A stretch of 64,000 nt of DNA, from assembly GCF_001420595.1 (NCBI RefSeq), contig NZ_LJIX01000006.1, positions 1,429,361 through 1,493,360 on the forward strand, in the 5' to 3' direction. The translations under genes were made by a program, and so were the position numbers. The notes beneath the pieces were generated by a model, which was not told where the DNA came from, ran no database searches, and saw only the letters and a program-made list of their open reading frames with translations. Positions 1 to 10,299 of this stretch are shown in pieces. How positions within the stretch are numbered: the stretch's first letter is position 1; the number at the start of each line of letters is the position of its first letter. The stretch is from Cytobacillus solani. Lineage in GTDB: Bacteria; Bacillota; Bacilli; Bacillales; Cytobacillaceae.

Positions 1-114
1 GACTTAGACTATGTGCCAAACAAATCTAGGAAACAAGAAGTCAAAGCTGTCATCAGTAACTCCTTAGGATTTGGCGGACACAACGCAACAATCGCTTTTA
101 AAAAATACGAGTAA
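1..114 (+). CDS. fabF: 3-oxoacyl-ACP synthase II, C-terminal end
   Basis: Only the last 37 codons are inside the window; the gene begins upstream. The reading frame open from base 1 ends in a TAA at 112-114. The translated tail contains [14 protein letters not shown], the conserved GFGGHN segment near the C-terminus of KAS II condensing enzymes, which elongate acyl-ACP in fatty-acid synthesis. The following gene is a yjaZ homologue, and fabF-yjaZ is the B. subtilis order, which supports the identification. Motif and neighbour are seen or known; the rest of the enzyme cannot be judged from here. Confidence 0.93.
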   Translation, partial: DLDYVPNKSRKQEVKAVISNSLGFGGHNATIAFKKYE

Positions 115-120
115 TTATTA

Positions 121-151
121 AAGGCCAAATCATATTGATTTGGTCTTTTTT
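121..151 (+). terminator. Rho-independent terminator of fabF
   Basis: An 8-bp stem, CCAAATCA (125-132) with TGATTTGG (136-143), closes a 3-nt loop and is followed by a T-rich run. It lies just after the fabF stop. Confidence 0.85.
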
Positions 152-455
152 AGTGTTTCGCAGGAACGAAAGACTAGTTCTTGTACCCTAGAAAGAGGAA
201 TTTAACATTTCAAAGTAACTTAAGATTAGTTCTGATGCCCGCAATTGAGGATAAACACGGTAACCAAAATTGAGCTCGGGTGCCTAGCACACGAGGATTT
301 CCACACTTACATTCACTTAAGAACGTCTAATCCTATTATGTCTTTCCGTAGTATTTGCACGGGCATATTTGCTTAAGCCTTTTCAATTAAACAAATGAAT
401 CCCCAAATCATAAACTATATCATAGCGGATATTCTGAAATAGGGCGGGTGAGAAT
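152..455. other. Intergenic stretch fabF-yjaZ
   Basis: About 300 bases with no credible open frame on either strand. The only clear structures are the fabF terminator before it and a G-rich ribosome-binding stretch just before the yjaZ GTG. I see no riboswitch-like or repeated structure. Confidence 0.5.
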
Positions 456-1235
456 GTGGGGGTAGTTAGAACCGATAAATGGCTGGAAAAAAAATTTGAT
501 GATCCAGTTGAAATTTGTCAAGTGTTTATGGAAACCTTTGGGGAAAAGAAACCGGCCAACATTTATCATTACTTAATGAGATTTGGTATGTATAGGCCGA
601 ATCGAAGGACATATGAGGAGTATAAAAAATTACTAGAGTTAAATTGCTGGGAGACTGCTGAAAGGATTTTTCAAAAGTACAGAAAAAAGTGGAAGGGGTT
701 AGATATTCCTGTATATATATTTCCTGCGGCAGCCAGCAACAGTTTTTTCGATAACGGGAAAAGTGAAAAATCAGGTGTAGCATTCAAGGATAAACTATTC
801 CTTTTCATTCCACCGCTAGAGGATGAAAAAGAAATTGAAGCACTTATTGTTCATGAATACCACCATACTTGCAGGTTGAACAGGCAGAAAAAACATATAA
901 AGGATTTTACCTTATTAGATTCAATTGTTTTGGAGGGACTTGCCGAGCATGCAGTAGCTGTTTATTGCGGGAGCAGCTATCAGGCGAAATGGTGTGATTA
1001 TTATACTAAAAAAGAAATCAGCAAGTATTGGAAACAATTTTTACAAAAGAACTTAGAAGTAAAAAAAAATGAAAAGTTACATGATGAGATTCTCTTTGGT
1101 AATAAAGGTTATCCAAATATGATAGGATATGCAGTCGGGTGTGAGATGATAGCCATGTTTAATGAAAAGTATAAACTAACGGCAAATGACACATTTATCT
1201 TGGAATCTGACCTTTTTTTAACAGTAATGGATTAG
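456..1235 (+). CDS. yjaZ: YjaZ-like DUF2268 putative Zn-metalloprotease
   Basis: The 259-residue product has a VHEYHH stretch near residues 132-137, an HExxH-type zinc site, followed by LEGLAEHA around residue 155, where gluzincin-like families place a downstream ligand. This fits the DUF2268 putative peptidase family, whose substrates are not well defined. No signal peptide or membrane segment is visible, so it should be cytoplasmic. The start is a GTG at 456 behind a G-rich stretch; it is chosen because MGVVRTD resembles YjaZ starts. It follows fabF, as in B. subtilis, but is separated from it by a terminator and so is probably transcribed alone. Confidence 0.82.
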   Translation: MGVVRTDKWLEKKFDDPVEICQVFMETFGEKKPANIYHYLMRFGMYRPNRRTYEEYKKLLELNCWETAERIFQKYRKKWKGLDIPVYIFPAAASNSFFDNGKSEKSGVAFKDKLFLFIPPLEDEKEIEALIVHEYHHTCRLNRQKKHIKDFTLLDSIVLEGLAEHAVAVYCGSSYQAKWCDYYTKKEISKYWKQFLQKNLEVKKNEKLHDEILFGNKGYPNMIGYAVGCEMIAMFNEKYKLTANDTFILESDLFLTVMD

Positions 1236-1249
1236 GTGAATATTTAATT

Positions 1250-1289
1250 ATCAAGCCAATTGAAACGACTCTTAGGCTTGATTTTTTTT
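1250..1289 (+). terminator. Terminator of yjaZ
   Basis: ATCAAGCC pairs with GGCTTGAT across a ~16-nt loop and is followed by eight Ts. Confidence 0.85.
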
Positions 1290-1561
1290 GGTTAGAAATT
1301 GTGTAAAAACAAAAATAATAGACTATTCAAATTAACTGGACTATTTATAAAAACGTGAATATTTCAAAAAGATCTTGTATTCGTAATGTTTCTGTAATAA
1401 TATACTATTAAATAATATTGAAATTCCAATTTGGCGAATATATTGAAATTATTTACAAACATAGTTTCATTTGATTGTGAAATAGCTTTTTGGATATTCA
1501 TAAGAAATGGATGGCATCAAACAATTGAATAGTAATTATTTTTTGATGGACGGAGGGCATT
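1290..1561 (+). other. AT-rich leader of the app operon
   Basis: A very AT-rich stretch without an open frame. Several TATAAT-like hexamers occur around 1390-1425, but none has a convincing partner at -35. The app promoter should lie here by position. A GGAGG ribosome-binding site precedes the appD ATG. Confidence 0.45.
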
Positions 1562-2542
1562 ATGACAGCATTATTGGAATTAAAAAACTTAAAAACGCAT
1601 TTTAAGAGAAAGAAAGTTACAATTCCGGCCGTTGATGGTGTTGACTTAAAAATACATAAAGGTGAGACTGTTGCACTTGTTGGGGAATCCGGTTCAGGTA
1701 AAAGTATTACCTCACTTTCTATCATGAGGTTAATTCCGAGTCCACCTGGTGAAATCGTTGATGGGGAAATTCTTTTTAACGGTCAAGATTTAGCAAGACT
1801 TTCTGATAATGATATGTGTAAAATCCGAGGGAACGATATCTCGATGATTTTCCAAGAACCAATGACATCCCTTAATCCTGTTTTGACAATAGGTGAGCAA
1901 ATCATTGAAGTACTTATGTATCATCAAAAATTATCAAAGCGAGCAGCAAGTTTGAAAGCAATTGAGATGCTTGAAACGGTAGGTTTTTCTCGTGCTAAGG
2001 AACTTATTGATGATTATCCGCATCGACTATCAGGTGGAATGAGGCAGAGAGTAATGATTGCAATTGCAATGAGTTGTAACCCAAAGCTTCTCATTGCAGA
2101 TGAGCCGACAACTGCCTTAGACGTGACAATTCAAGCACAGATACTAGATTTAATGAAAGAACTAAGCAAAAAATATGATACTTCTATTCTTCTAATTACC
2201 CATGATCTTGGTGTAGTTTCAGAAGTGGCTGATCGTGTAGTCGTTATGTATTGTGGTCAAGTTGTGGAAGAAGCTTCAGTGGATGATCTATTCGAAGAGC
2301 CGTTGCATCCATATACAATAGGTTTAATGGGGTCCATTCCATCATTGGAGGGGGATTTAGATAGACTCTATTCAATTGAAGGAACGGTTCCTCCGCCAGA
2401 GCATTTTCCTGCTGGATGCAGATTTTCACCACGCTGTCCCCATGCGTTTGATCGATGTAGAAATGAGGCGCCTGTACTTAGGGAAATAGGATCTCGGTCA
2501 GTTCGCTGCTTTTTACATGATGACAAGGAGGCAACGAAATGA
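1562..2542 (+). CDS. appD: Oligopeptide ABC transporter ATPase AppD
   Basis: The 326-residue protein is one of two ATPases powering a peptide importer. It has Walker A GESGSGKS near residue 43, the ABC signature LSGGMRQR, Walker B LLIADEP followed by TTALDV, and a switch His in LITHDLG. The C-terminal extension typical of oligopeptide/dipeptide ATPases has a Cys cluster (CRFSPRC...C) that binds an Fe-S cluster in some relatives. It opens the operon appD-appF-appA-appB-appC, the B. subtilis order, and its ATGA overlap with appF implies translational coupling. The App system imports oligopeptides and is functionally related to Opp, encoded further on. Confidence 0.93.
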   Translation: MTALLELKNLKTHFKRKKVTIPAVDGVDLKIHKGETVALVGESGSGKSITSLSIMRLIPSPPGEIVDGEILFNGQDLARLSDNDMCKIRGNDISMIFQEPMTSLNPVLTIGEQIIEVLMYHQKLSKRAASLKAIEMLETVGFSRAKELIDDYPHRLSGGMRQRVMIAIAMSCNPKLLIADEPTTALDVTIQAQILDLMKELSKKYDTSILLITHDLGVVSEVADRVVVMYCGQVVEEASVDDLFEEPLHPYTIGLMGSIPSLEGDLDRLYSIEGTVPPPEHFPAGCRFSPRCPHAFDRCRNEAPVLREIGSRSVRCFLHDDKEATK

Positions 2543-3561
2543 ACGGAACAACATCTGAACTACTTAAACATTCGAAGAAAAACAATGATTCAGAATATAT
2601 TTTAGAAGTTAAGGATTTAAAAAAATACTTTCCAATAAAAGCCGGTTTCTTACAACGAACAGTAGGGTCAATAAAAGCTGTAGATGGTCTTACATTTAAA
2701 GTGAAAAAGGGTGAAACCATTGGATTGGTGGGTGAATCCGGCTGCGGGAAATCAACAGCTGGAAGAACACTTATTCGATTATATGAACCGACAAGCGGGG
2801 ACATTATTTTCAAAGGAAAAAACATTTCGAAAATGAATGATGGAGAACTCCGCCGTACTGTACGGAAGGATATTCAAATGGTTTTTCAGGATCCTTATGC
2901 ATCATTAAATCCTAGAAAAACATTAAAATCAATACTTAGTGAACCAATGATAACTCATAATTTATATAGTCATAAAGAGAGAAAAGAAAAAATTCAGGAT
3001 CTCTTGGACAAAGTTGGATTCAACCCATTATTTATTAACCGATATCCACATGAATTTTCTGGTGGGCAAAGACAGAGGATTGGTATAGCACGTGCACTTG
3101 CATTAAATCCAGATATGATTATTGCCGATGAGCCAGTATCTGCACTTGATGTGTCCATCCAGGCTCAAATCATCAATCTAATGGAAGACTTGCAGGATGA
3201 ATTAGACTTAACATATGTATTTATTTCTCATGATTTAAGTGTTGTTCGCCATATAAGTGATAGAGTTGGCGTAATGTATCTAGGAAAAATTATGGAGTTT
3301 GCCGGAAAAAAGGATTTGTATGAGGAGCCTCTTCATCCTTATACACAGGCACTGATGTCAGCAGTTCCAGTTCCAAAGAAAAAAGGTGTACAGGTAAGGG
3401 AAAGGATCATTCTAAAAGGTGATCTGCCAAGTCCGGCAAACCCTCCACAAGGCTGTGTGTTCCATACTCGTTGTCCAGTTGCAACCCAAATGTGCAGTGA
3501 GCAGGTTCCCGATTTTAAGGAGATTAGGAAGGAACACTTTGTTGCTTGCCACTTATATTAA
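2539..3561 (+). CDS. appF: Oligopeptide ABC transporter ATPase AppF
   Basis: The second ATPase of the App peptide importer, 340 residues. It shows Walker A GESGCGKS, signature FSGGQRQR, Walker B MIIADEP followed by VSALDV, and a C-terminal CVFHTRCP...C cluster characteristic of the OppF/DppF class. The ATG lies inside the stop region of appD (4-nt overlap), so the two ATPases are made together. The solute-binding protein follows after ~195 bases, leaving room for an internal promoter before appA. App ATPases form a heterodimer on the cytoplasmic side of AppB/AppC; this is family knowledge. Confidence 0.93.
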   Translation: MNGTTSELLKHSKKNNDSEYILEVKDLKKYFPIKAGFLQRTVGSIKAVDGLTFKVKKGETIGLVGESGCGKSTAGRTLIRLYEPTSGDIIFKGKNISKMNDGELRRTVRKDIQMVFQDPYASLNPRKTLKSILSEPMITHNLYSHKERKEKIQDLLDKVGFNPLFINRYPHEFSGGQRQRIGIARALALNPDMIIADEPVSALDVSIQAQIINLMEDLQDELDLTYVFISHDLSVVRHISDRVGVMYLGKIMEFAGKKDLYEEPLHPYTQALMSAVPVPKKKGVQVRERIILKGDLPSPANPPQGCVFHTRCPVATQMCSEQVPDFKEIRKEHFVACHLY

Positions 3562-3757
3562 ACTTTTAATCTGCTATAGGTGAACTCTATACATTAACAT
3601 CAGAATATTAAAATAATTATCTAGCTATTAAATGACTTGAGACCTTTTTTAGGGGGCAAGCATTTAGTATATAAAACCTTAGAAGGGGGGCGGTATATTA
3701 CAAACGTTCTCTGAAATAGGATTTAGATTCAAAAAAATAAACCCAGGGGGGAAACGA

Positions 3758-5428
3758 ATGAAGAAGTCGGCATGGTTATTAATTAGCTTAATGCTAGTAT
3801 TATCAATGTTCCTTGCTGCATGTTCAGGCGGTCAAAAAACAAATGAACCTGCAAAAGAAACAGAAAAAGAAGAAACTCCAGCAGCTGAAGGAACTGCAAA
3901 TGATGAGCCTCAAGTTGGGGGAGACTTGATTATTGGATCAACAGGTTCACCAACTATGTTTAATCCACTTTTTTCAAATGATGCTTCAAGTTCTGATATT
4001 GAAACGATGCTTTATGACAGTTTAATGGGTTCTGATTTGGAATTTAACCCAGTAACTGATGGAGGATTAGCAGAGAAATATGAAGCCTCTGAAGATGGCC
4101 TAACATTTACAATTAAAATTGTAGAAAATGCGAAGTTCCATGATGGAGAACCTTTAGATGCTGATGATGTTGTATTTACATACAACATTCCATTAAGCCC
4201 TGATTATGATGGTGTACGTAAATCTTATTTCGAGAATATTGATAAAGTCGAAAAAATTGATCAATACACGGTTAAATTTACTTTAAAACAAGTAGATGCA
4301 CAATTCCCAGTAGTCAGTCTTGGTTTTGGAATTCTTCCTGAACATATTTTAGGTGACGTTCCAATTGCTGATATGGGAGAACATGAATTTAATACGAAAA
4401 CTCCAATTGGATCTGGTCCATTCAAGTTTGAAGAGTGGAAAGACGGTGAATATGTAAAAGTAGTTGCCAATGAAGATTATTGGGATGGCCGTCCTAACCT
4501 AGATTCTGTTACTTATAAAATTGTACCAGATGCAAATGCAATCTTAGCTCAATTACAAGCTGGAGATATCCATTATTATGCAGGCATTGCACAGCCTGAC
4601 GTACCAACAGTTGAAAGTTTTGCAGATGCTGCAAATCTTCGTTTAGAATCTGGTTTAGCTCTTTCATATACATTCCTAGGCTTTAACCAGCGCGATCCGA
4701 AATTCCAAGATAAGTCTGTCCGCCAAGCAATCACACATGCAATCGACCGTACTGCGATTGTTGAAAACGTCATGGCAGGACTTGGTGAAGTAGCACATGT
4801 ACCTGAAAGTCCACTAAGCTGGGCTTATAATCCAGATGTACCAAAGTTTGAATACGATGTAGAAAAAGCGAAGAAAATGTTAGCCGATGCTGGCTGGAAG
4901 CCAGGTGCTGACGGCATCCTTGAAAAAGACGGAGAAAAATTCTCAGTTGAAGTAAAAACAAACCAAGGAAATAAAGTTCGTGAAGATATTGTTGTCATTC
5001 TTCAGCAGCAGCTAAAAGAAGTAGGGATTGAAATTATCCCTCAAATCGTAGAATTTAGTGCATTAATTGCTGATATCGATCCAGGTGTATGGAATTTTGA
5101 GGGAATTGTTCTTGGCTGGAGTTTAGGTATTGACCCTGATCCAAGTGGTATTTTCCATACTAAAGAAATTGAAAAAGGTCTTAACTTTACTGGCTACTCA
5201 AATCCAGAGCTTGACAAGCTAATGGATGAGCAGCTTCAAGAGCTTGATAAAGAGAAACGTAAGGAAATGATTGGGAAAATTCAACAAGGTCTTGCTGAAG
5301 ATCAGGCATATACTTTCCTTTACTATCCAGAGGAATTCCGTGCACTTCCTAAAAATCTAGAAGGCTATGAATTCCATGCGAAAGACCAAATGTACCACAT
5401 TAAAGATTGGTGGTTAAAGACTGAATAA
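3758..5428 (+). CDS. appA: Peptide-binding lipoprotein AppA
   Basis: The 556-residue solute-binding protein has a lipoprotein signal: MKK, a hydrophobic core, then LAAC with the lipidated Cys at residue 22. An acidic/Glu-Lys linker follows, then an SBP_bac_5-type peptide-binding domain to the end. It is anchored outside the membrane and delivers oligopeptides to AppB/AppC. The start follows a strong GGGGGG ribosome-binding site. The frame is continuous, whereas the laboratory strain B. subtilis 168 carries a disrupted appA, so this App system should be functional. A hairpin after the stop separates it from appB and may raise its relative expression. Confidence 0.93.
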   Translation: MKKSAWLLISLMLVLSMFLAACSGGQKTNEPAKETEKEETPAAEGTANDEPQVGGDLIIGSTGSPTMFNPLFSNDASSSDIETMLYDSLMGSDLEFNPVTDGGLAEKYEASEDGLTFTIKIVENAKFHDGEPLDADDVVFTYNIPLSPDYDGVRKSYFENIDKVEKIDQYTVKFTLKQVDAQFPVVSLGFGILPEHILGDVPIADMGEHEFNTKTPIGSGPFKFEEWKDGEYVKVVANEDYWDGRPNLDSVTYKIVPDANAILAQLQAGDIHYYAGIAQPDVPTVESFADAANLRLESGLALSYTFLGFNQRDPKFQDKSVRQAITHAIDRTAIVENVMAGLGEVAHVPESPLSWAYNPDVPKFEYDVEKAKKMLADAGWKPGADGILEKDGEKFSVEVKTNQGNKVREDIVVILQQQLKEVGIEIIPQIVEFSALIADIDPGVWNFEGIVLGWSLGIDPDPSGIFHTKEIEKGLNFTGYSNPELDKLMDEQLQELDKEKRKEMIGKIQQGLAEDQAYTFLYYPEEFRALPKNLEGYEFHAKDQMYHIKDWWLKTE

Positions 5429-5442
5429 TATTTGACAAAATA

Positions 5443-5483
5443 TAAAAAAAGTAAGGGATTGTTTACCCTTCCCTTACTTTTTT
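5443..5483 (+). terminator. Hairpin/terminator between appA and appB
   Basis: AAGTAAGGG pairs with CCCTTACTT, followed by TTTTTT. The structure has all elements of an intrinsic terminator yet lies inside an operon, so it probably acts as a partial terminator or 3'-end stabiliser giving more binding protein than permease. Confidence 0.75.
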
Positions 5484-5566
5484 ATTAAATACTGAAAATT
5501 CTACTGGTTATCTTTGTTAGCCATGTATTTCGAATAAAATGAATACATTGAGAGGGAGAATAGACG

Positions 5567-6517
5567 ATGGCCTCATATATTTTTCGGCGAACATTAATGG
5601 CTATTCCCTTGTTATTAGGAATTACCATATTATCTTTTGCGATTATAAAGGCAGCACCAGGCGGACCGGTATCTATGCTAATGGACCCTACTATGAAACC
5701 TTCAGATCGAGAGAAGTTTGAAGAGAAATATGGATTGAATGATCCTGTGCATGTTCAATATTTCAAATGGCTCGGCAATATGGTGAAAGGTGATTTTGGA
5801 AACTCATTAATCAAGCGCGGGGTTCCTGTAAGTGAGCTCATCATGAACAGGCTGCCAAATACGTTATTATTAATGGTTGTGTCAACATTGTTAGCAGCGT
5901 TAATTGCAATTCCTTTTGGGATATATTCTGCGATGCGACCCTATTCCAAACTCGATTATACAGTAACGGTAGGTTCTTTCTTAGGAATTGCAACTCCAGG
6001 CTTCTGGTTTGGGTTAATGCTAATCATGTTTTTTTCTGTCAAATTTGCCTGGTTCCCAACAGGGGGGGTAGCAACATTGAATGCGCCGTTTAGTATTTGG
6101 GATCGTATTCATCATTTAATCCTACCTGCAATCGTTCTAGCAACAGCAGATATGGCTGCATTAACACGTTATACACGATCCTCGATGCTGGACGTGTTAA
6201 AGCAGGATTATATCCGGACCGCATTGTCAAAAGGCTTTAAAGAGAAGAAAGTTGTTCTGAAGCATGGTTTAAGGAATGGAATGATTCCGATTGTTACTTT
6301 ATTCGGATTAATGCTTCCTTCTTTTATTGGTGGAGCTGCGATTACTGAAAAAATATTTGCATGGCCAGGGATCGGTTCTTTATTCATTGACTCTGCTTTT
6401 CAGAGGGACTACCCAGTTATAATGGCATTAACTGTTGTTTCAGCCATCTTTGTAGTTATTGGAAATCTATTAGCAGATATTTTATACGCGATATTTGATC
6501 CGCGTATTGAATATTAA
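5567..6517 (+). CDS. appB: Oligopeptide ABC permease AppB
   Basis: A 316-residue inner-membrane permease. It has an N-terminal helix (residues ~10-30), a cytoplasmic/extracellular loop, then five further helices; the binding-protein-dependent transport (EAA) loop lies around DYIRTALSKGFKEKKV, the coupling site for the ATPases. It pairs with AppC to form the channel. The ATG follows a GAGAGGGAG ribosome-binding site. Length and order match App/Opp/Dpp B-type permeases. The gap of ~140 bases from appA is occupied mainly by the terminator-like hairpin. Confidence 0.93.
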   Translation: MASYIFRRTLMAIPLLLGITILSFAIIKAAPGGPVSMLMDPTMKPSDREKFEEKYGLNDPVHVQYFKWLGNMVKGDFGNSLIKRGVPVSELIMNRLPNTLLLMVVSTLLAALIAIPFGIYSAMRPYSKLDYTVTVGSFLGIATPGFWFGLMLIMFFSVKFAWFPTGGVATLNAPFSIWDRIHHLILPAIVLATADMAALTRYTRSSMLDVLKQDYIRTALSKGFKEKKVVLKHGLRNGMIPIVTLFGLMLPSFIGGAAITEKIFAWPGIGSLFIDSAFQRDYPVIMALTVVSAIFVVIGNLLADILYAIFDPRIEY

Positions 6518-6529
6518 GGAGGGGTAGCT

Positions 6530-7444
6530 ATGTCACAAAGCAATGTGGAAATTTCACAAGAAGAATTACAACTAAACCCCCATTTAAAGGAAAAACCCGA
6601 TACATTAACGAGAATATTTTTTCGGAAATTTTTCAAAAATAAACTTGCTGTAATAGGGTCAATTTTATTGTTCATTATAATAATGGCCGCAGTATTCGCT
6701 CCGCTCATTGCGCCGTACAGTTATGAACAGCAAAATTTAATAGACAAGCTTAAACCGCCGAGTAGTGAATACTGGCTTGGAACGGACCGTTATGGCAGGG
6801 ACATATTTACAAGACTACTCTATGGTGGACGAGTTTCTTTACTTGTTGGCTTTGGAGCAGTGTTAGGTGCTTTAATTATTGGAGTTTCATTTGGAGCACT
6901 TGCTGGGTACTACGGTGGGATCATTGATGCAATTCTCATGAGGGTTGTTGATATCGTAATTTCTATACCTAGTTTCTTTCTTTTAATAACAATCGTAACA
7001 ATTTTTAAACCGAGTGTAGGAAATCTTATCCTTATTTTTGCATTAACAAGCTGGACAAGCACAGCACGTCTAGTGAGGGGAGAATTTTTGACTCTAAGAT
7101 CAAGAGAATTTGTCCTTGCTTCGAAAACGATTGGAACAAAGTCTTACAAGATTATTTTCAGTCACATTTTACCGAATGCAATGGGCCCAATCATTGTATC
7201 AGCAACCTTGCTAATCGGTGGAGTTATCTTAGCAGAAGCAGCCCTAAGTTATTTTGGGCTAGGGATTTCACCACCTACACCGACCTGGGGGAATATGCTT
7301 CAGGATGCACAAAACTACACGGTTATGTTAACCGCGCCATGGTATCCGTTCTTCCCAGGATTGCTCATTTTACTAACAGTTCTTTCCTTCAATTTTATTG
7401 GTGATGGTCTCCGTGACGCATTAGATCCTAAATCTTTAGATTAA
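6530..7444 (+). CDS. appC: Oligopeptide ABC permease AppC
   Basis: A 304-residue C-type permease with an N-terminal cytoplasmic tail, a first helix at ~45-65, the [12 protein letters not shown] motif typical of the OppC/DppC N-terminal region, and an EAA loop near [15 protein letters not shown]. It ends in [10 protein letters not shown], the hallmark C-terminus of this permease group. It starts 12 bases after appB behind AAGGAGGGG and closes the operon before a terminator. It partners with AppB in peptide uptake. Confidence 0.93.
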   Translation: MSQSNVEISQEELQLNPHLKEKPDTLTRIFFRKFFKNKLAVIGSILLFIIIMAAVFAPLIAPYSYEQQNLIDKLKPPSSEYWLGTDRYGRDIFTRLLYGGRVSLLVGFGAVLGALIIGVSFGALAGYYGGIIDAILMRVVDIVISIPSFFLLITIVTIFKPSVGNLILIFALTSWTSTARLVRGEFLTLRSREFVLASKTIGTKSYKIIFSHILPNAMGPIIVSATLLIGGVILAEAALSYFGLGISPPTPTWGNMLQDAQNYTVMLTAPWYPFFPGLLILLTVLSFNFIGDGLRDALDPKSLD

Positions 7445-7454
7445 AATAAAGAAA

Positions 7455-7495
7455 AAAGTCTCCTGAAGTCAATTCATTCATGGAGGCTTTTTTTT
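7455..7495 (+). terminator. Terminator of the app operon
   Basis: AGTCTCC pairs with GGAGGCT (one G-U pair) across a long loop, followed by seven or more Ts. Confidence 0.8.
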
Positions 7496-7608
7496 GTAAA
7501 CATTTGTTAAAGTTGATAAGTAAATATCCATCTACTAATGTAGGAATAATTTTACTGCTGACTGCCCATACTTAATGACAAATAGTTTGTTGAAGTGGGG
7601 GTTAAAAG

Positions 7609-8355
7609 ATGTTATATCTTCATGATGTTTGGGTGAACTGGTTTGAAGGTGAAGAAAATGGCTATAATGTTTGTCACTTTCATGAATGGCGTAAAGACGA
7701 CGGTGTAGAATTACTTGATCAAGTGCCACTAATAAAAATTGATCCCATTTTATTTAATTACATTGAAAATGATTTATCAGAGCTTCCTAAACAACTTTTA
7801 GATGACATCTATCAAAAAGCTTATTTGCGAAAAAACCATGAACGTGTTCAACTGGAATATTGTTTCGTTGTATCTGATGGAGTAGGAATATTAGCAGTTG
7901 ATACGATTGGTTATAATATTCCGATTCGGAAGAGCAGGTTAATTCCACGGCAAGAACAGCTTGCTTATGAAATGCTAGAAAATCATGATGAAATTACTTA
8001 TTCTTTCAATGATCAAAGGATATTAAAAGACTTTCATATTCTTTCACCTTCACCAGAGCTTATGAATGGATTAACAAGAAAAGAAAGACAGTTAAAACAA
8101 TTAATGTTTATGGCACTTGATCAATTGTATTCTTCAAAAAATGTTGCAGAAGTGCGTTATTGGTATACGGAATGGAGTCCAGAATTTTATAATGAAATTC
8201 AACAAATGGATTTTGAAGAGGCTTGGCTTCATTTATTCGATCAGAGTAAATACGGATGGACAAGCAAGCATGAACAATTTTGTGAAAACCTAATAAAAGG
8301 TCAGCCATTTTTTGAGAAATTATGGGAAATGGAGCATGGACCGAAAGTAAATTAA
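7609..8355 (+). CDS. yjbA: YjbA family protein (DUF3603)
   Basis: A 248-residue soluble protein without signal or membrane segment. Sequence character and position (between app and trpS) match B. subtilis YjbA, a conserved Bacillus protein of unknown function. It is acidic, begins [20 protein letters not shown] and has no catalytic motif that I recognise. The ATG at 7609 follows GTGGGGG. It is probably monocistronic, since a terminator precedes it and a bidirectional terminator shared with trpS follows. Identification rests on synteny plus overall resemblance. Confidence 0.8.
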   Translation: MLYLHDVWVNWFEGEENGYNVCHFHEWRKDDGVELLDQVPLIKIDPILFNYIENDLSELPKQLLDDIYQKAYLRKNHERVQLEYCFVVSDGVGILAVDTIGYNIPIRKSRLIPRQEQLAYEMLENHDEITYSFNDQRILKDFHILSPSPELMNGLTRKERQLKQLMFMALDQLYSSKNVAEVRYWYTEWSPEFYNEIQQMDFEEAWLHLFDQSKYGWTSKHEQFCENLIKGQPFFEKLWEMEHGPKVN

Positions 8356-8383
8356 AAAAGGAGCTAAAATTAGCTCCTTTTTT
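8354..8383. terminator. Bidirectional terminator yjbA / trpS
   Basis: AAAAAAGGAGCTA and TAGCTCCTTTTTT form a hairpin with runs of A and T on either side, so it can end both the plus-strand yjbA and the minus-strand trpS transcripts. Confidence 0.88.
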
Positions 8384-8385
8384 AA

Positions 8386-9447
<1,062 letters not shown>

Positions 9448-9487
9448 TCATATAAGTTGAACATGGTTGACAGAAAATAAACACAAA

Positions 9488-9722
9488 TAAGACCATTCGC
9501 CCTAAAAAAATAGGGACGAATGGTCCGCGTTGCCACCCTAATTACTCAAGTATTTGAGTCACTCGAAACCATGCATATGATATACATGGAACCCCTATAA
9601 CGTGAGGGTACGTCTTTGACAGAAGGCTCAAAAGTCCATTCGATTTACTTGGTTACTTGTTTGCACCCACCACAAGCTCTCTAGGAACCAAAAATAAATG
9701 TACTACTCTTTATCATTGCCAT
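9488..9722 (-). ncRNA. T-box leader (tryptophan) of trpS
   Basis: On the minus strand the T-box sequence GGGTGGCAACGCGG lies at 9525-9538 within the antiterminator region, followed by a terminator hairpin with arms at 9491-9499 and 9517-9525. Upstream on the same strand come the AGTA and AGAGAGC motifs of stem I, then GAATGGAC, where TGG at 9636-9638 fits the specifier codon for Trp. This matches the known mechanism in which uncharged tRNA pairs with the specifier and T-box to prevent termination. A TTGATT/TATAAT pair with a short 15-base spacer at 9747-9773 is a possible promoter. Confidence 0.95.
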
Positions 9723-9774
9723 TGCTTTTATTATATTAAGTGTAATATTATAGTAAATGGGTATGAAAATCAAG

Positions 9775-10299
9775 ATTTTCATAAAAAAAAGATAGTAAAT
9801 TTATCACAAAATTAAACCGAATTTTTTTAAATTATTATTCAAAAATATGCAAAAAAACTCGAAAATTGGCGAAATCAAAAATTTTTTTAAGGTCTATGAA
9901 ACACTTATTTTATAAGTATTTTTATAAAATTAGGATTACTAGATTGATATATAACAGAGAAAACCTACTTGCAATAAATTTTTAAACTATTTATAATAAA
10001 CCTAACAAACGAATTCTTTACGAAATTGTTACAAGTTTTACGAAAAAATAACAACTCGAATTTCGGGGTATTTATTATAGTAGTATAAGAGTAAGTTGCC
10101 GCTTGTTAAAAAGCATGTACAATATCGTATTTGCATAGAGGCGAGAAAACTTGCTTTTTGAATTACTTGCAGATAGTCTGCTTATTTTTTCACTCTAAAT
10201 TTACAGACTATTTGAGTAATATACCTGGAGCGTACAGTTGTATTTCGTAGAGAAAAATGTAGAGAACGTTTGGGTAAATATATATAGGGGGTTTCATCC
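9775..10299 (+). other. Long AT-rich leader upstream of oppA
   Basis: More than 500 bases without a credible gene. The first part (9780-10080) is extremely AT-rich with poly-A and poly-T tracts. A plausible sigma-A promoter is TTGCCG (10096-10101), 16-base spacer, TACAAT (10118-10123), which would give a ~170-nt leader. An AGGGGG ribosome-binding site precedes the GTG start. I see no known riboswitch. The length suggests multiple regulatory inputs, as is usual for opp. Confidence 0.5.
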